DNA from: a bacterium
GTDB lineage: Bacteria; Desulfobacterota; GWC2-55-46
Reading direction: 5' to 3'
Length of the DNA: 8,398 bases
Assembly (NCBI GenBank): GCA_027310325.1
Contig: DAIDBB010000596.1
Location: forward strand, 1 to 8,398
The notes under the pieces are model-generated. The model had not been told where the DNA came from. It saw only the letters and a program-made list of their open reading frames with translations, and ran no database searches. Positions 1 through 6,236 of this stretch are shown piece by piece (positions within the stretch are counted from its first letter, which is position 1; each line of letters opens with the position of its first letter). The translations under genes and the position numbers were made by a program.

Positions 1-15
1 GGCTTAAACTAACCG

Positions 16-687
16 CTATATGACAAGCATGTGGCCGTTGTTATTCAGCCACTTTTCATGCGCTCTAAAGTCCGGGCAGAGCTCGGCTACCTTGAGCCAG
101 AACCTCTTTGAGTGGCTTTTTTCATAGATATGCGCGAGTTCGTGGAGGACCACGTAATCGAGAACGCCAAGGGGCGCCATGATAAGCCGCCAGCTGAAGT
201 TAAGGTTTCCGTTCGTGCTGCATGAACCCCAGCGCTTTCCGGCCCCCGTAATCCTGACCCTCCTGTATTTTATACCCGAAACAGAAGCGTGGTAGAGGGC
301 CCTTTCGGAGATCTTCCTTAAAGCCTCCTGCCTGTACCAGCCTATAAACAGGTCCCGTGCGTTACCTACGTAGTCCCTTGATAAAAGGAAGCCACCGTCG
401 AAGAGGAGGGGAACGGCCTGTCCTTCGACGACGGTCAACCGGAACATCGCCCCGAGATACATAAAGCCCTCGCCGTCCGCAAATCCCCTTTTGGGCACAA
501 GCCGCAATCTTTCTCTGGCCTGTTCCTGCTTCTGATGGATCCAGGACATCCTTTTATCGATTATTTTCTTTACCAGCCCGTTTGAAGCGTGTAACGGTAC
601 GCGCACCACGACCCGCGCGTCGCCGTGGACCTCTATAGCGAAGGTTCTTCTTCTGGACCTGATTATTTCAGAGATTTCGATCTTCAT
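16..687 (-). CDS. YgjP-type (DUF45/WLM-like) zinc metallopeptidase
   Basis: Predicted cytoplasmic zinc-dependent peptidase of the YgjP/DUF45 group, related to SprT/WLM proteins; the physiological substrate is unknown. Numbered from the ATG at 687 (223 aa), the family landmarks are in order: an N-terminal basic R-x-RRRTF segment, a central DGEGFMYLG motif, RWGSCS (from 152), and the active site HELAH (182-186, two His ligands and the catalytic Glu) followed by a probable third ligand His192 in the SHSKRFW motif. Length is usual for the family, and there is no signal peptide or membrane segment. An in-frame TTG at 696 would add three residues and has a GAG about 5 nt upstream; the ATG was preferred because the family normally starts close to the basic segment. 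It is divergent from the Wzi-like gene. Family assignment is confident; biological role is not. Confidence 0.9.
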   Translation of the reverse strand: MKIEISEIIRSRRRTFAIEVHGDARVVVRVPLHASNGLVKKIIDKRMSWIHQKQEQARERLRLVPKRGFADGEGFMYLGAMFRLTVVEGQAVPLLFDGGFLLSRDYVGNARDLFIGWYRQEALRKISERALYHASVSGIKYRRVRITGAGKRWGSCSTNGNLNFSWRLIMAPLGVLDYVVLHELAHIYEKSHSKRFWLKVAELCPDFRAHEKWLNNNGHMLVI

Positions 688-706
688 GTCGAGCAATCAT
701 TCTCAA

Positions 707-738
707 ATTATACTAACGCAGGAGTGAATACCGGTCAA
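707..738 (-). promoter_or_regulatory. Candidate sigma70-type promoter for the YgjP-type peptidase gene
   Basis: Read on the minus strand, a perfect TATAAT -10 box lies at 712-707, and TTGACC at 738-733 could be a -35 box. The spacer is 20 nt, longer than the usual 16-18. Transcription would begin near 700, leaving a leader of only about 4-13 nt before the TTG (696) or ATG (687). The -10 match is visible directly; promoter activity is inferred. Confidence 0.35.
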
Positions 739-783
739 GCGCGTGCATGTAATAGAAAAAACCTTGACCATTATCTTTCCGGC

Positions 784-2316
784 ATGATTAAATTCAGTGC
801 CAATTTTATGCTGATACATCCGTTCAAAAGAAAACTCCTCATTCTCTGGTTCTCCCCGGTCGTATTCCTTTTTGCATCCGGCCACGTCCTCGCCGGCTCA
901 TCCGTGAACGCTTCGGTAGGAAGCGCGGTCTACCGGGACCTGGAACGTCTTGAGGTGAAGGGGCTCATCGACTCCGCGCTCTTTTCCACAAGGCCGTTCG
1001 GACGTTTGGAGGTGGCTAGACTTATAGGAGAGGCCGCGGAAAGACAGGCGTCATCGATGAAGGACGGTCAAGAAATAATTTCAAGGCTTGAAAGCGAGTT
1101 CAAGGACGACATGGGGTATACCGGGGCAAGCTACCTCAGGCCCGAAGGCGTTTACATGAAATCCGTTTACTCGGCGGATGATAGGCCTTTTTTTCTCGAC
1201 ATAAATAATAACGGGGACTCTTTTACAAGAGGCGGCAACTTAAGGGTCGGGTTTGCCGCAAGGGGCGGGCTCTTTGACACCTTTTCATTCTACTTAAACC
1301 CTGAGTACAGGCTTGACGGCCCGGGCGGCAGGGGAGCGCTTGTGCTGGGATATGTGACCATGGATATGCTTGGCGCTACCATCGAAGCTGGAAGGGATTC
1401 CATGTGGTGGGGGCCGGCGTACCACGGGGACCTCCTTGTTACGAATAACGCGAAGCCCTTCGACATGATAAAGCTTACCTCCCAGCATCCGTTTCTTCTG
1501 CCGTGGATATTTAAATATATAGGTCTCATAAAGCCGACGATATTCCTTACGCACCTCGACGAGCACAGGGATTTTCCGAGGGCCAACCTACTGGGCATGA
1601 GGCTCGACCTGAAGCCGACCCGGCACTTTGAGCTGGGGCTTACCCGTGTGGTCCTTTTTGGCGGTCACGGGAGGCAGAAACTGAGTTTTTCAGATTGGAT
1701 AAAGATCTTAACCGTAAATAACGGCACCGAGCATTCGAACTCGCCCATTAACGGCGACCAGATAGCCTCGATAGACGCCTCTTACGTCTACGTGAACAGG
1801 ATCAGATGGGTCCCTTTATCAGGCGCCAAGGTTTATATAGAGTGGGGCGCGGAAGATTCATCGGGCAGCGGATGGCCATCAGGATACGCGAATGTGTACG
1901 GCGCGTTCGTTGATGGGCCGCTGTGGCTTGATGGCGTCGATCTGAGGATAGAATGGGCCAATACGGCCCGTAACGCGAGATACGGCCCCTCCTGGTACAC
2001 GCACGGCGTATATACCACGGGATACAGATACGGCGGAAATATAATAGGCCACCATATGGGTACCGACGCGAGGGACCTCTACTTCCGCGCCCAGTATCAT
2101 CTTGGAGAAAAAGCTACGTTCGGGATTGAAGGCGACTGGGAGCGAAGCGGCATCCATAGCGCATTGGTAACTCAAGAAAAGTGGATCGGGACCGATATAC
2201 TGTATTATCCGTCTGAGTACGTGACACTGCAGGGCGGCATGGGCTATCAGACGTTTGACAAGACCGACCTTAAGCCCGGACCCGCCGTCTGGGCAAAGGC
2301 TTCTTTGAATTTTTAA
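784..2316 (+). CDS. Capsule assembly Wzi-family outer-membrane beta-barrel protein
   Basis: Probable outer-membrane beta-barrel of the Wzi family. E. coli Wzi is a barrel lectin that anchors group 1 capsule to the cell surface; in other bacteria the family role is less clear. With the ATG at 784 the product is 510 aa. It has a signal peptide with a basic n-region (FKRK), a hydrophobic core, and likely cleavage after VLA about 38 residues in. The mature N-terminal part (YRDLERLEVKGLI, then RPFGRLEVARLI) and the central GRDSMWWGP plus NNAKPF segments are typical of the family. Alternating aromatic strands run to a terminal Phe (KASLNF), as expected for an outer-membrane barrel. The frame is open back to 625, but that would run into the divergent peptidase gene. 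ATG 808 is an equally possible start with a tighter 30-aa signal peptide; neither has a clear ribosome binding site. No capsule genes lie nearby, so the polysaccharide partner, if any, is unknown. Confidence 0.82.
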   Translation: MIKFSANFMLIHPFKRKLLILWFSPVVFLFASGHVLAGSSVNASVGSAVYRDLERLEVKGLIDSALFSTRPFGRLEVARLIGEAAERQASSMKDGQEIISRLESEFKDDMGYTGASYLRPEGVYMKSVYSADDRPFFLDINNNGDSFTRGGNLRVGFAARGGLFDTFSFYLNPEYRLDGPGGRGALVLGYVTMDMLGATIEAGRDSMWWGPAYHGDLLVTNNAKPFDMIKLTSQHPFLLPWIFKYIGLIKPTIFLTHLDEHRDFPRANLLGMRLDLKPTRHFELGLTRVVLFGGHGRQKLSFSDWIKILTVNNGTEHSNSPINGDQIASIDASYVYVNRIRWVPLSGAKVYIEWGAEDSSGSGWPSGYANVYGAFVDGPLWLDGVDLRIEWANTARNARYGPSWYTHGVYTTGYRYGGNIIGHHMGTDARDLYFRAQYHLGEKATFGIEGDWERSGIHSALVTQEKWIGTDILYYPSEYVTLQGGMGYQTFDKTDLKPGPAVWAKASLNF

Positions 2317-2335
2317 GGTGTTTATACAATTTTGC

Positions 2336-2362
2336 TTGACTATTGTTAAAATTAATGATAAT
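2336..2362 (+). promoter_or_regulatory. Weak candidate promoter upstream of the kinase-regulator operon
   Basis: TTGACT (2336-2341) resembles a -35 box and GATAAT (2357-2362) matches five of six -10 positions, but the spacer is only 15 nt. The start codon of the kinase is about 200 nt further on, so a transcript from here would carry a long leader containing the two hairpins at 2411-2525. In so AT-rich a stretch, chance matches are common. Confidence 0.2.
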
Positions 2363-2392
2363 TAAAATTAGATAAAATTAATTATAATTAAT
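2347..2392. repeat. Triplicated octamer and 16-bp palindrome in AT-rich intergenic DNA
   Basis: The octamer TAAAATTA occurs three times in direct orientation, starting at 2347, 2363 and 2373. The last copy runs into a perfect 16-bp palindrome, ATTAATTATAATTAAT (2377-2392). The surrounding 60 bases (2341-2400) contain only 6 G or C by hand count. It could be an operator or a curved, nucleoid-protein-binding region upstream of the kinase-regulator operon, or low-complexity DNA at the edge of an acquired segment. The repeats are seen directly; function is inferred and uncertain. Confidence 0.45.
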
Positions 2393-2410
2393 CATGAAGT
2401 TTAGTTAAGT

Positions 2411-2525
2411 GAACTCCCGCGGACTGAAGCCCGCAGTTTCTTTGGGCTACTTGAAGCGATTTACTTTTGCATCACACCAGGCTGCCATTCATCCCCAGCC
2501 TTAAAAGGCCGGTGGTTGCTGGCAA
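2411..2525. mobile_element. Pair of degenerate hairpins, possible IS200/IS605-type end remnant
   Basis: Two imperfect hairpins lie in the non-coding region before the kinase. Hairpin 1 pairs 2417-2424 with 2429-2436 around a TGAA loop. Hairpin 2 has an outer TGCCA/TGGCA stem (2483-2487 with 2520-2524) and an inner stem 2495-2500 with 2507-2512 around TTAAAA. GC-rich stems closed by short AT-rich loops, in a CCCCAGCC...GGC style, recall the subterminal hairpins of IS200/IS605 elements and their TnpB-associated RNAs; that likeness is from memory, not a search. No TnpA or TnpB coding sequence is present, so this would be a relic or a small non-autonomous copy. An alternative is a structured leader of the kinase transcript. 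Confidence 0.35.
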
Positions 2526-2564
2526 TTTTTCTAAATAAAGATTTTTAATTTATACAAAATCTTT

Positions 2565-3755
2565 ATGTCCAAAAAGCACACTTCTACATCTTCTGCCATT
2601 CAAACGCAAAAAATGGAGGCACTTGGTCAGTTAGCAGGTGGCCTTGCGCATGACTTTCGGAATATTCTAACAGTTGTTATTGGAAATGCAAACATTTTAA
2701 AAGAAAGTTTGATCTACGATGCGGCATTGATAGAGAATGTGGAACTCATCCTTGAATCATCAAATAAGGCGGCGAACCTGATTCATGGTCTTCTTATGTT
2801 CAGTAGAGAAAAGGAAGCCAATCTCAAAGTAGTTGAGCTTAATAGAATAATACGCAAGAGTGAAAAGCTTTTATCGAGACTAATTGAGGAAGATATTACT
2901 ATTCAGGTCATTTATCCAAATAAACGTTTTACAGTAATGGCAGACGCTAGTTTAATGGAACTAGTGTTTATGAATCTTGCCACAAACGCAAGGGATGCAA
3001 TGCCTGATGGTGGTGTGTTAACCATCTCTACAGAAGTGATAGAGGCGGATAAAGCATTTGTAAAAGCGCATGGATTGGATAAAGTTGGTAGTTATGTTTT
3101 AATAACATTTAAAGATACTGGAGTAGGGATGGAGGAAAAGACGAGCAAGAGGATATTTGATCCATTCTTTACAACTAAAGTGGTTGGCAAAGGAACGGGG
3201 CTTGGTCTTGCAATCGCGCATGGGGTAATCAAACAACATAATGGATATATAAATGTGGATAGTGCATTAGGTAAAGGTACGACCTTTCAAATCTATTTAC
3301 CTCTAGCCAAAACAGAAGCAAACTATCAAACTGCCATAAACCATGCATTACTTTCAGGCGTAGGTACAGAAACAATATTACTAGCAGAAGATGATGAGGA
3401 AGTCAGAAAATTTATAAAAAAAATGCTGGAGAAATATCGTTACCATGTCATCCAGGCAAGGGACGGGCGCGAGGCGATAAAAAGAATTAAAGAAAATAAA
3501 GACAAAATCGCACTTGCAATTCTTGATGTTATAATGCCAAGAAAGACGGGCAAGCACGTCTATGATGAAATAAAAAAAGTCGCACCGAACATCCAGACCC
3601 TTTTTGTAAGTGGTTATGCGAATGATATTCTTCATAAAAGAGGCGTGCATGAAAGTGGGCTTAATTTGATAACAAAACCCATCATTCAATCAAAATTTTT
3701 AAAAAAGGTCAGGGAATTACTAGATCATGGAAAATCAGTCAAAAACTTTTCTTAA
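2565..3755 (+). CDS. Soluble hybrid histidine kinase (HisKA-HATPase_c-receiver), no sensor domain
   Basis: Two-component kinase of 396 aa, expected to autophosphorylate on His29 and pass phosphate to its own receiver and probably to the regulator encoded 18 bp downstream. HisKA begins almost at once: KMEALGQLAGGLAHDF with His29, followed by RN where this kinase type usually has NN. The ATPase domain has the N box (Asn141 in NLATNARDAM), G1 DTGVGM (184-189), F box FDPFFTTK (198-205) and G2 GKGTGLGLA (208-216). The C-terminal receiver has the acidic EDD (275-277), phospho-acceptor Asp321, Ser350 and Lys372. There is no transmembrane helix, PAS or GAF domain; such kinases normally carry at least one PAS domain ahead of HisKA, so the gene may be 5'-truncated or depend on a partner for input. 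An in-frame stop at 2532-2534 rules out a longer reading frame. No clear ribosome binding site precedes the ATG. Base composition is much more AT-rich than the flanking genes. Confidence 0.93.
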   Translation: MSKKHTSTSSAIQTQKMEALGQLAGGLAHDFRNILTVVIGNANILKESLIYDAALIENVELILESSNKAANLIHGLLMFSREKEANLKVVELNRIIRKSEKLLSRLIEEDITIQVIYPNKRFTVMADASLMELVFMNLATNARDAMPDGGVLTISTEVIEADKAFVKAHGLDKVGSYVLITFKDTGVGMEEKTSKRIFDPFFTTKVVGKGTGLGLAIAHGVIKQHNGYINVDSALGKGTTFQIYLPLAKTEANYQTAINHALLSGVGTETILLAEDDEEVRKFIKKMLEKYRYHVIQARDGREAIKRIKENKDKIALAILDVIMPRKTGKHVYDEIKKVAPNIQTLFVSGYANDILHKRGVHESGLNLITKPIIQSKFLKKVRELLDHGKSVKNFS

Positions 3756-3773
3756 AAATAAAGAAAGAAAGCG

Positions 3774-5141
3774 ATGATCGCACAAGCTCAGAGAAGACAT
3801 TCACTATTGATAGTTGATGATGAACCATTTGTTAAAAAGACCATAAGATTACTTTTACGTGACCATTATGAGACTTTTGACGCACAAGATGGATTTGAGG
3901 CTCTTGAAACCGTAAGGTCGAGATCGATAGATTTGGTGCTTATGGACGTGATCCTTCCGGGGATGGACGGGCTTAAAACCCTTGAGAAGATAAGGGAGGT
4001 TGACGGAGACATGGGCGTGATCATGATCTCCGCATGCGACAGTGCCCAAAAGGCAGTCGCGGCCCTCAGGATGGGTGCTTATGATTATATAACAAAGCCC
4101 TTTAACAACGACGACCTCCTTTCTACGATCAAGAGGTGCTCAGAGAGGCTTAATCTCGAAAACGAGGTCGAATATTTAAAGGAAGAACTGCAGACCAGGA
4201 GCGAATACGGCGATATCATAAGCAAGTCTCCGAAGATGAAGAAAGTCTTCGAACTCATAAAGGCCGTAAGCAATACGTCATCAAGCGTCCTTATAACCGG
4301 CGAGAGCGGCACCGGCAAGGAGCTTGTGGCCAGGGCTATACAATCGATGGGAGGGAGGAAAAACAAACCTTTTGTAGCGGTCAACTGCGGGGCCGTCCCG
4401 TCGGAGCTTATGGAAAGCGAGCTTTTCGGCCATGAGAAAGGGGCGTTTACCGGGGCTTATACGAGAAAGATAGGGAAGTTCGAGTATGCCGACGGTGGGA
4501 CCGTTTTTCTGGACGAGGTATCGACCCTTCCGATGCACCTCCAGATAAAGCTCTTAAGGGTGCTGCAGGAAAAATCATTTGAACGCGTTGGAAGCAATAT
4601 CCCCATAAAGGTGGATATAAGGGTGATAGCCGCGACAAACGTGGACCTTGAGAATGAGGTCAGGAAGGGGAATTTCAGGGAGGACCTTTATTACAGGCTT
4701 AAGGTCGTGCCTATTAAACTACCCCCGCTCAGGGAAAGGAAAGAGGACATACCGCTTCTTGTCCGCCATTTTCTCGAAAGGCACAGCGGGAAATGCAATA
4801 AGACCATACCCGGGATAAAGCCTGACGCCTTGGCCGCCCTCTGCGAATACTCGTGGCCTGGAAACGTGAGGGAGCTTGAGAATTTCATCGAATTGCTAGT
4901 TGTGCTGGCCAAGGATGGGAGGGTAATATCTTACGAGGACTTACCTGTATTCCCCATCGATACTAAGGGCCATTCCTTAAAAGAGAATATCAATTTCCGG
5001 GAGGCGTGCCGGTCGTTCGAGAGGCATTACATAGTGGGGGTGCTCAACAAGACCAACTGGAACAGGCTTGAGGCTGCTAAAAAGATGAAGGTCCACAGAA
5101 ATACCCTTCTCATGAAGATGAAATCTTTGGGCATAGAATAG
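3774..5141 (+). CDS. Sigma54-dependent response regulator, NtrC/AtoC type
   Basis: Transcriptional activator of 455 aa that, when phosphorylated, should use ATP to open sigma54-RNA polymerase complexes. The receiver (about 10-125) has acidic DDE (15-17), phospho-acceptor Asp58, Ser86 and Lys108. After a charged helical linker, the AAA+ domain carries Walker A GESGTGKE (176-183), the sigma54-contacting GAFTGA loop (223-228), Walker B GGTVFLDEV (241-249) and arginine-rich FREDLYYRL (301-309). The C-terminus (about 413-455) is a Fis-type helix-turn-helix for DNA binding. All catalytic elements are intact. It starts 18 bp after the hybrid kinase, with only a poor AAAG-type ribosome binding site, so the pair is probably co-transcribed. 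The first ~120 bases are AT-rich like the kinase, then composition turns to the native GC-rich style near codon 42. Target genes are unknown. Confidence 0.95.
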   Translation: MIAQAQRRHSLLIVDDEPFVKKTIRLLLRDHYETFDAQDGFEALETVRSRSIDLVLMDVILPGMDGLKTLEKIREVDGDMGVIMISACDSAQKAVAALRMGAYDYITKPFNNDDLLSTIKRCSERLNLENEVEYLKEELQTRSEYGDIISKSPKMKKVFELIKAVSNTSSSVLITGESGTGKELVARAIQSMGGRKNKPFVAVNCGAVPSELMESELFGHEKGAFTGAYTRKIGKFEYADGGTVFLDEVSTLPMHLQIKLLRVLQEKSFERVGSNIPIKVDIRVIAATNVDLENEVRKGNFREDLYYRLKVVPIKLPPLRERKEDIPLLVRHFLERHSGKCNKTIPGIKPDALAALCEYSWPGNVRELENFIELLVVLAKDGRVISYEDLPVFPIDTKGHSLKENINFREACRSFERHYIVGVLNKTNWNRLEAAKKMKVHRNTLLMKMKSLGIE

Positions 5142-5164
5142 CCGCGCAATCTTTTTAAGAGATT

Positions 5165-6085
5165 TCAAGCCGAGGCAATATTTTTTCTGTCCTGCAAAGT
5201 CCGGTCTACCCCCGCATATCTTGCCTTGACCACACGTTCTATACCTGAAAGGTCCTTTCTTATCTCGATATCTCTGTAATGCCCATGTCTGGTTAGGATA
5301 TCTTTCACTCTTTCGGCCTGTCCCCAGCCTATCTCCATCATGAGGCTCCCGCCCGGAACGAGATATTCGGGAGAGCCCTCAATGATCCTTCTTATGAAAT
5401 CAAGTCCGTCCGTGCCCCCGCTTAGCGCTACCATCGGCTCGTGGTCCCTTATTTCGGGGTCGAGCTTTTCCATATCTTCCTTCGAGATGTACGGCGGGTT
5501 CGATACTATTACGCGCGCCTTGCCCTTGAGCTCCGAAAGAGGGGCAAAGAGGTCGCCGTTAATGAACGTGATTTTTGATGAGACGCCGTTAATCCGGGCG
5601 TTAAGGCTTGCGACCTTCAATGCCTCTTTTGATATATCGACCGCGTACACGCGGGTATTACCGCGCTCCTTGGCTATGGAGACCGCCACGCAGCCGCTTC
5701 CGGTGCATAGGTCGATGACTATCTCCGTACCCTTAGAGCCGCCTAAAAAACAGAGCGCCTTTTCGACAAGGAGTTCGGTCTCGGGCCTCGGTATAAGAAC
5801 ATCCGGGGTTACCTTGAATAGAAGGCCCCGGAACTCGGTCTCTCCTGTGATATACTGCGCGGGCTCTCTTAGGGCCCTTTTCCTTATGAAATCACTAAAC
5901 CCCGAGGACTGCATTTTAGTAAGCTTCCGTTCCGGGTACAGATAGAGCTCATGCCTTTTTATCTTGAGCGCGAAGGATAAAAGGTATTCGGCCTCTGTCC
6001 TCGCGTCCGGAACCCTGGAGCCCTCGAGCTCTTGAATGGCCCATGTGAGGGCCTCCCTCACAGTAAGTATCTTTTCATTAGCCAT
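5165..6085 (-). CDS. prmC: Peptide chain release factor N5-glutamine methyltransferase PrmC (HemK)
   Basis: Transfers a methyl group from S-adenosylmethionine to the glutamine of the GGQ motif in release factors 1 and 2, improving translation termination; cytoplasmic. The 306-aa product has the family layout: a helical N-terminal release-factor-binding domain (about 1-75), then REPAQYITGETEFRG and IPRPETE (98-104), the SAM-binding motif DLCTGSG (125-131), acidic Asp150 at the end of the next strand, and the catalytic NPPY motif (196-199). It is somewhat longer than E. coli PrmC because of a short, weakly conserved C-terminal tail. A GGGG lies about 7 nt before the ATG at 6085 as a weak ribosome binding site. 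prmC often follows prfA, but here it stands alone, divergent from aroC and convergent with the sigma54 regulator, with only 23 bp between the two stop codons. Confidence 0.96.
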   Translation of the reverse strand: MANEKILTVREALTWAIQELEGSRVPDARTEAEYLLSFALKIKRHELYLYPERKLTKMQSSGFSDFIRKRALREPAQYITGETEFRGLLFKVTPDVLIPRPETELLVEKALCFLGGSKGTEIVIDLCTGSGCVAVSIAKERGNTRVYAVDISKEALKVASLNARINGVSSKITFINGDLFAPLSELKGKARVIVSNPPYISKEDMEKLDPEIRDHEPMVALSGGTDGLDFIRRIIEGSPEYLVPGGSLMMEIGWGQAERVKDILTRHGHYRDIEIRKDLSGIERVVKARYAGVDRTLQDRKNIASA

Positions 6086-6110
6086 ACGACCCCGATAGCG
6101 TCTTTAGCGA

Positions 6111-6140
6111 ATAAAAGCCATTTTAGACCAAAAATGACAA
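6111..6140 (-). promoter_or_regulatory. Candidate promoter for prmC in the prmC-aroC divergent region
   Basis: On the minus strand TTGTCA (6140-6135, five of six -35 positions) is followed after 18 nt by TTTTAT (6116-6111, four of six -10 positions). Transcription would begin near 6104, giving a leader of about 20 nt before the prmC ATG. The 151-bp region between prmC and aroC is AT-rich and must supply promoters in both directions. No equally good plus-strand promoter for aroC was seen; TTGATA at 6167-6172 with GCTAAA at 6191-6196 is the best, and poor. Confidence 0.3.
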
Positions 6141-6169
6141 AAAAACGATGACTTTCGTCCATTTTTTTG
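6138..6169. repeat. Imperfect inverted repeat in the prmC-aroC divergent promoter region
   Basis: CAAAAAAA (6138-6145) is mirrored by TTTTTTTG (6162-6169), and inside it CGA (6146-6148) can pair with TCG (6155-6157) with unpaired bases on one side. It sits midway between two divergent start codons, where an operator would be placed, and overlaps the candidate prmC -35 box. A- and T-tracts can form such symmetry by chance, and no regulator is identified. Confidence 0.25.
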
Positions 6170-6236
6170 ATAAGCTTCGAAGATTAAGGCGCTAAAAGGG
6201 CCTGGTTCAAAAGGGTCCGTGGCGTAACTGGAAAAA

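Noticed and set aside
1..15. Left edge of the window, beyond the peptidase stop codon
   Set aside because: Too short to assign to any gene or signal.
625..783. Upstream extension of the Wzi-like reading frame to an ATG at 625
   Set aside because: It would overlap the divergent peptidase coding region by about 60 bases and place the signal peptide more than 50 residues inside the protein.
1290..1598. Minus-strand open frames inside the Wzi-like gene
   Set aside because: Several overlapping frames, no recognisable domain, Pro/Ser/Arg-rich content typical of antisense to coding DNA, and the plus-strand gene explains the region.
2511..2564. Possible sigma54 promoter before the kinase (TGGCA at 2520-2524)
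   Set aside because: The expected GC of the -12 element is absent at the correct distance from the GG; the bases there are AA.
5148..5164. Small AT-rich hairpin between the convergent stop codons of the regulator and prmC
   Set aside because: AATCT/AGATT-type stem of 5-7 weak pairs with no GC-rich stem and no proper U-tract after it; not convincing as a terminator.
5340..5945. 201-codon plus-strand open frame opposite prmC
   Set aside because: Fully antisense to a gene with clear PrmC motifs; its Ser/Arg/Pro-rich translation matches no family I recognise.
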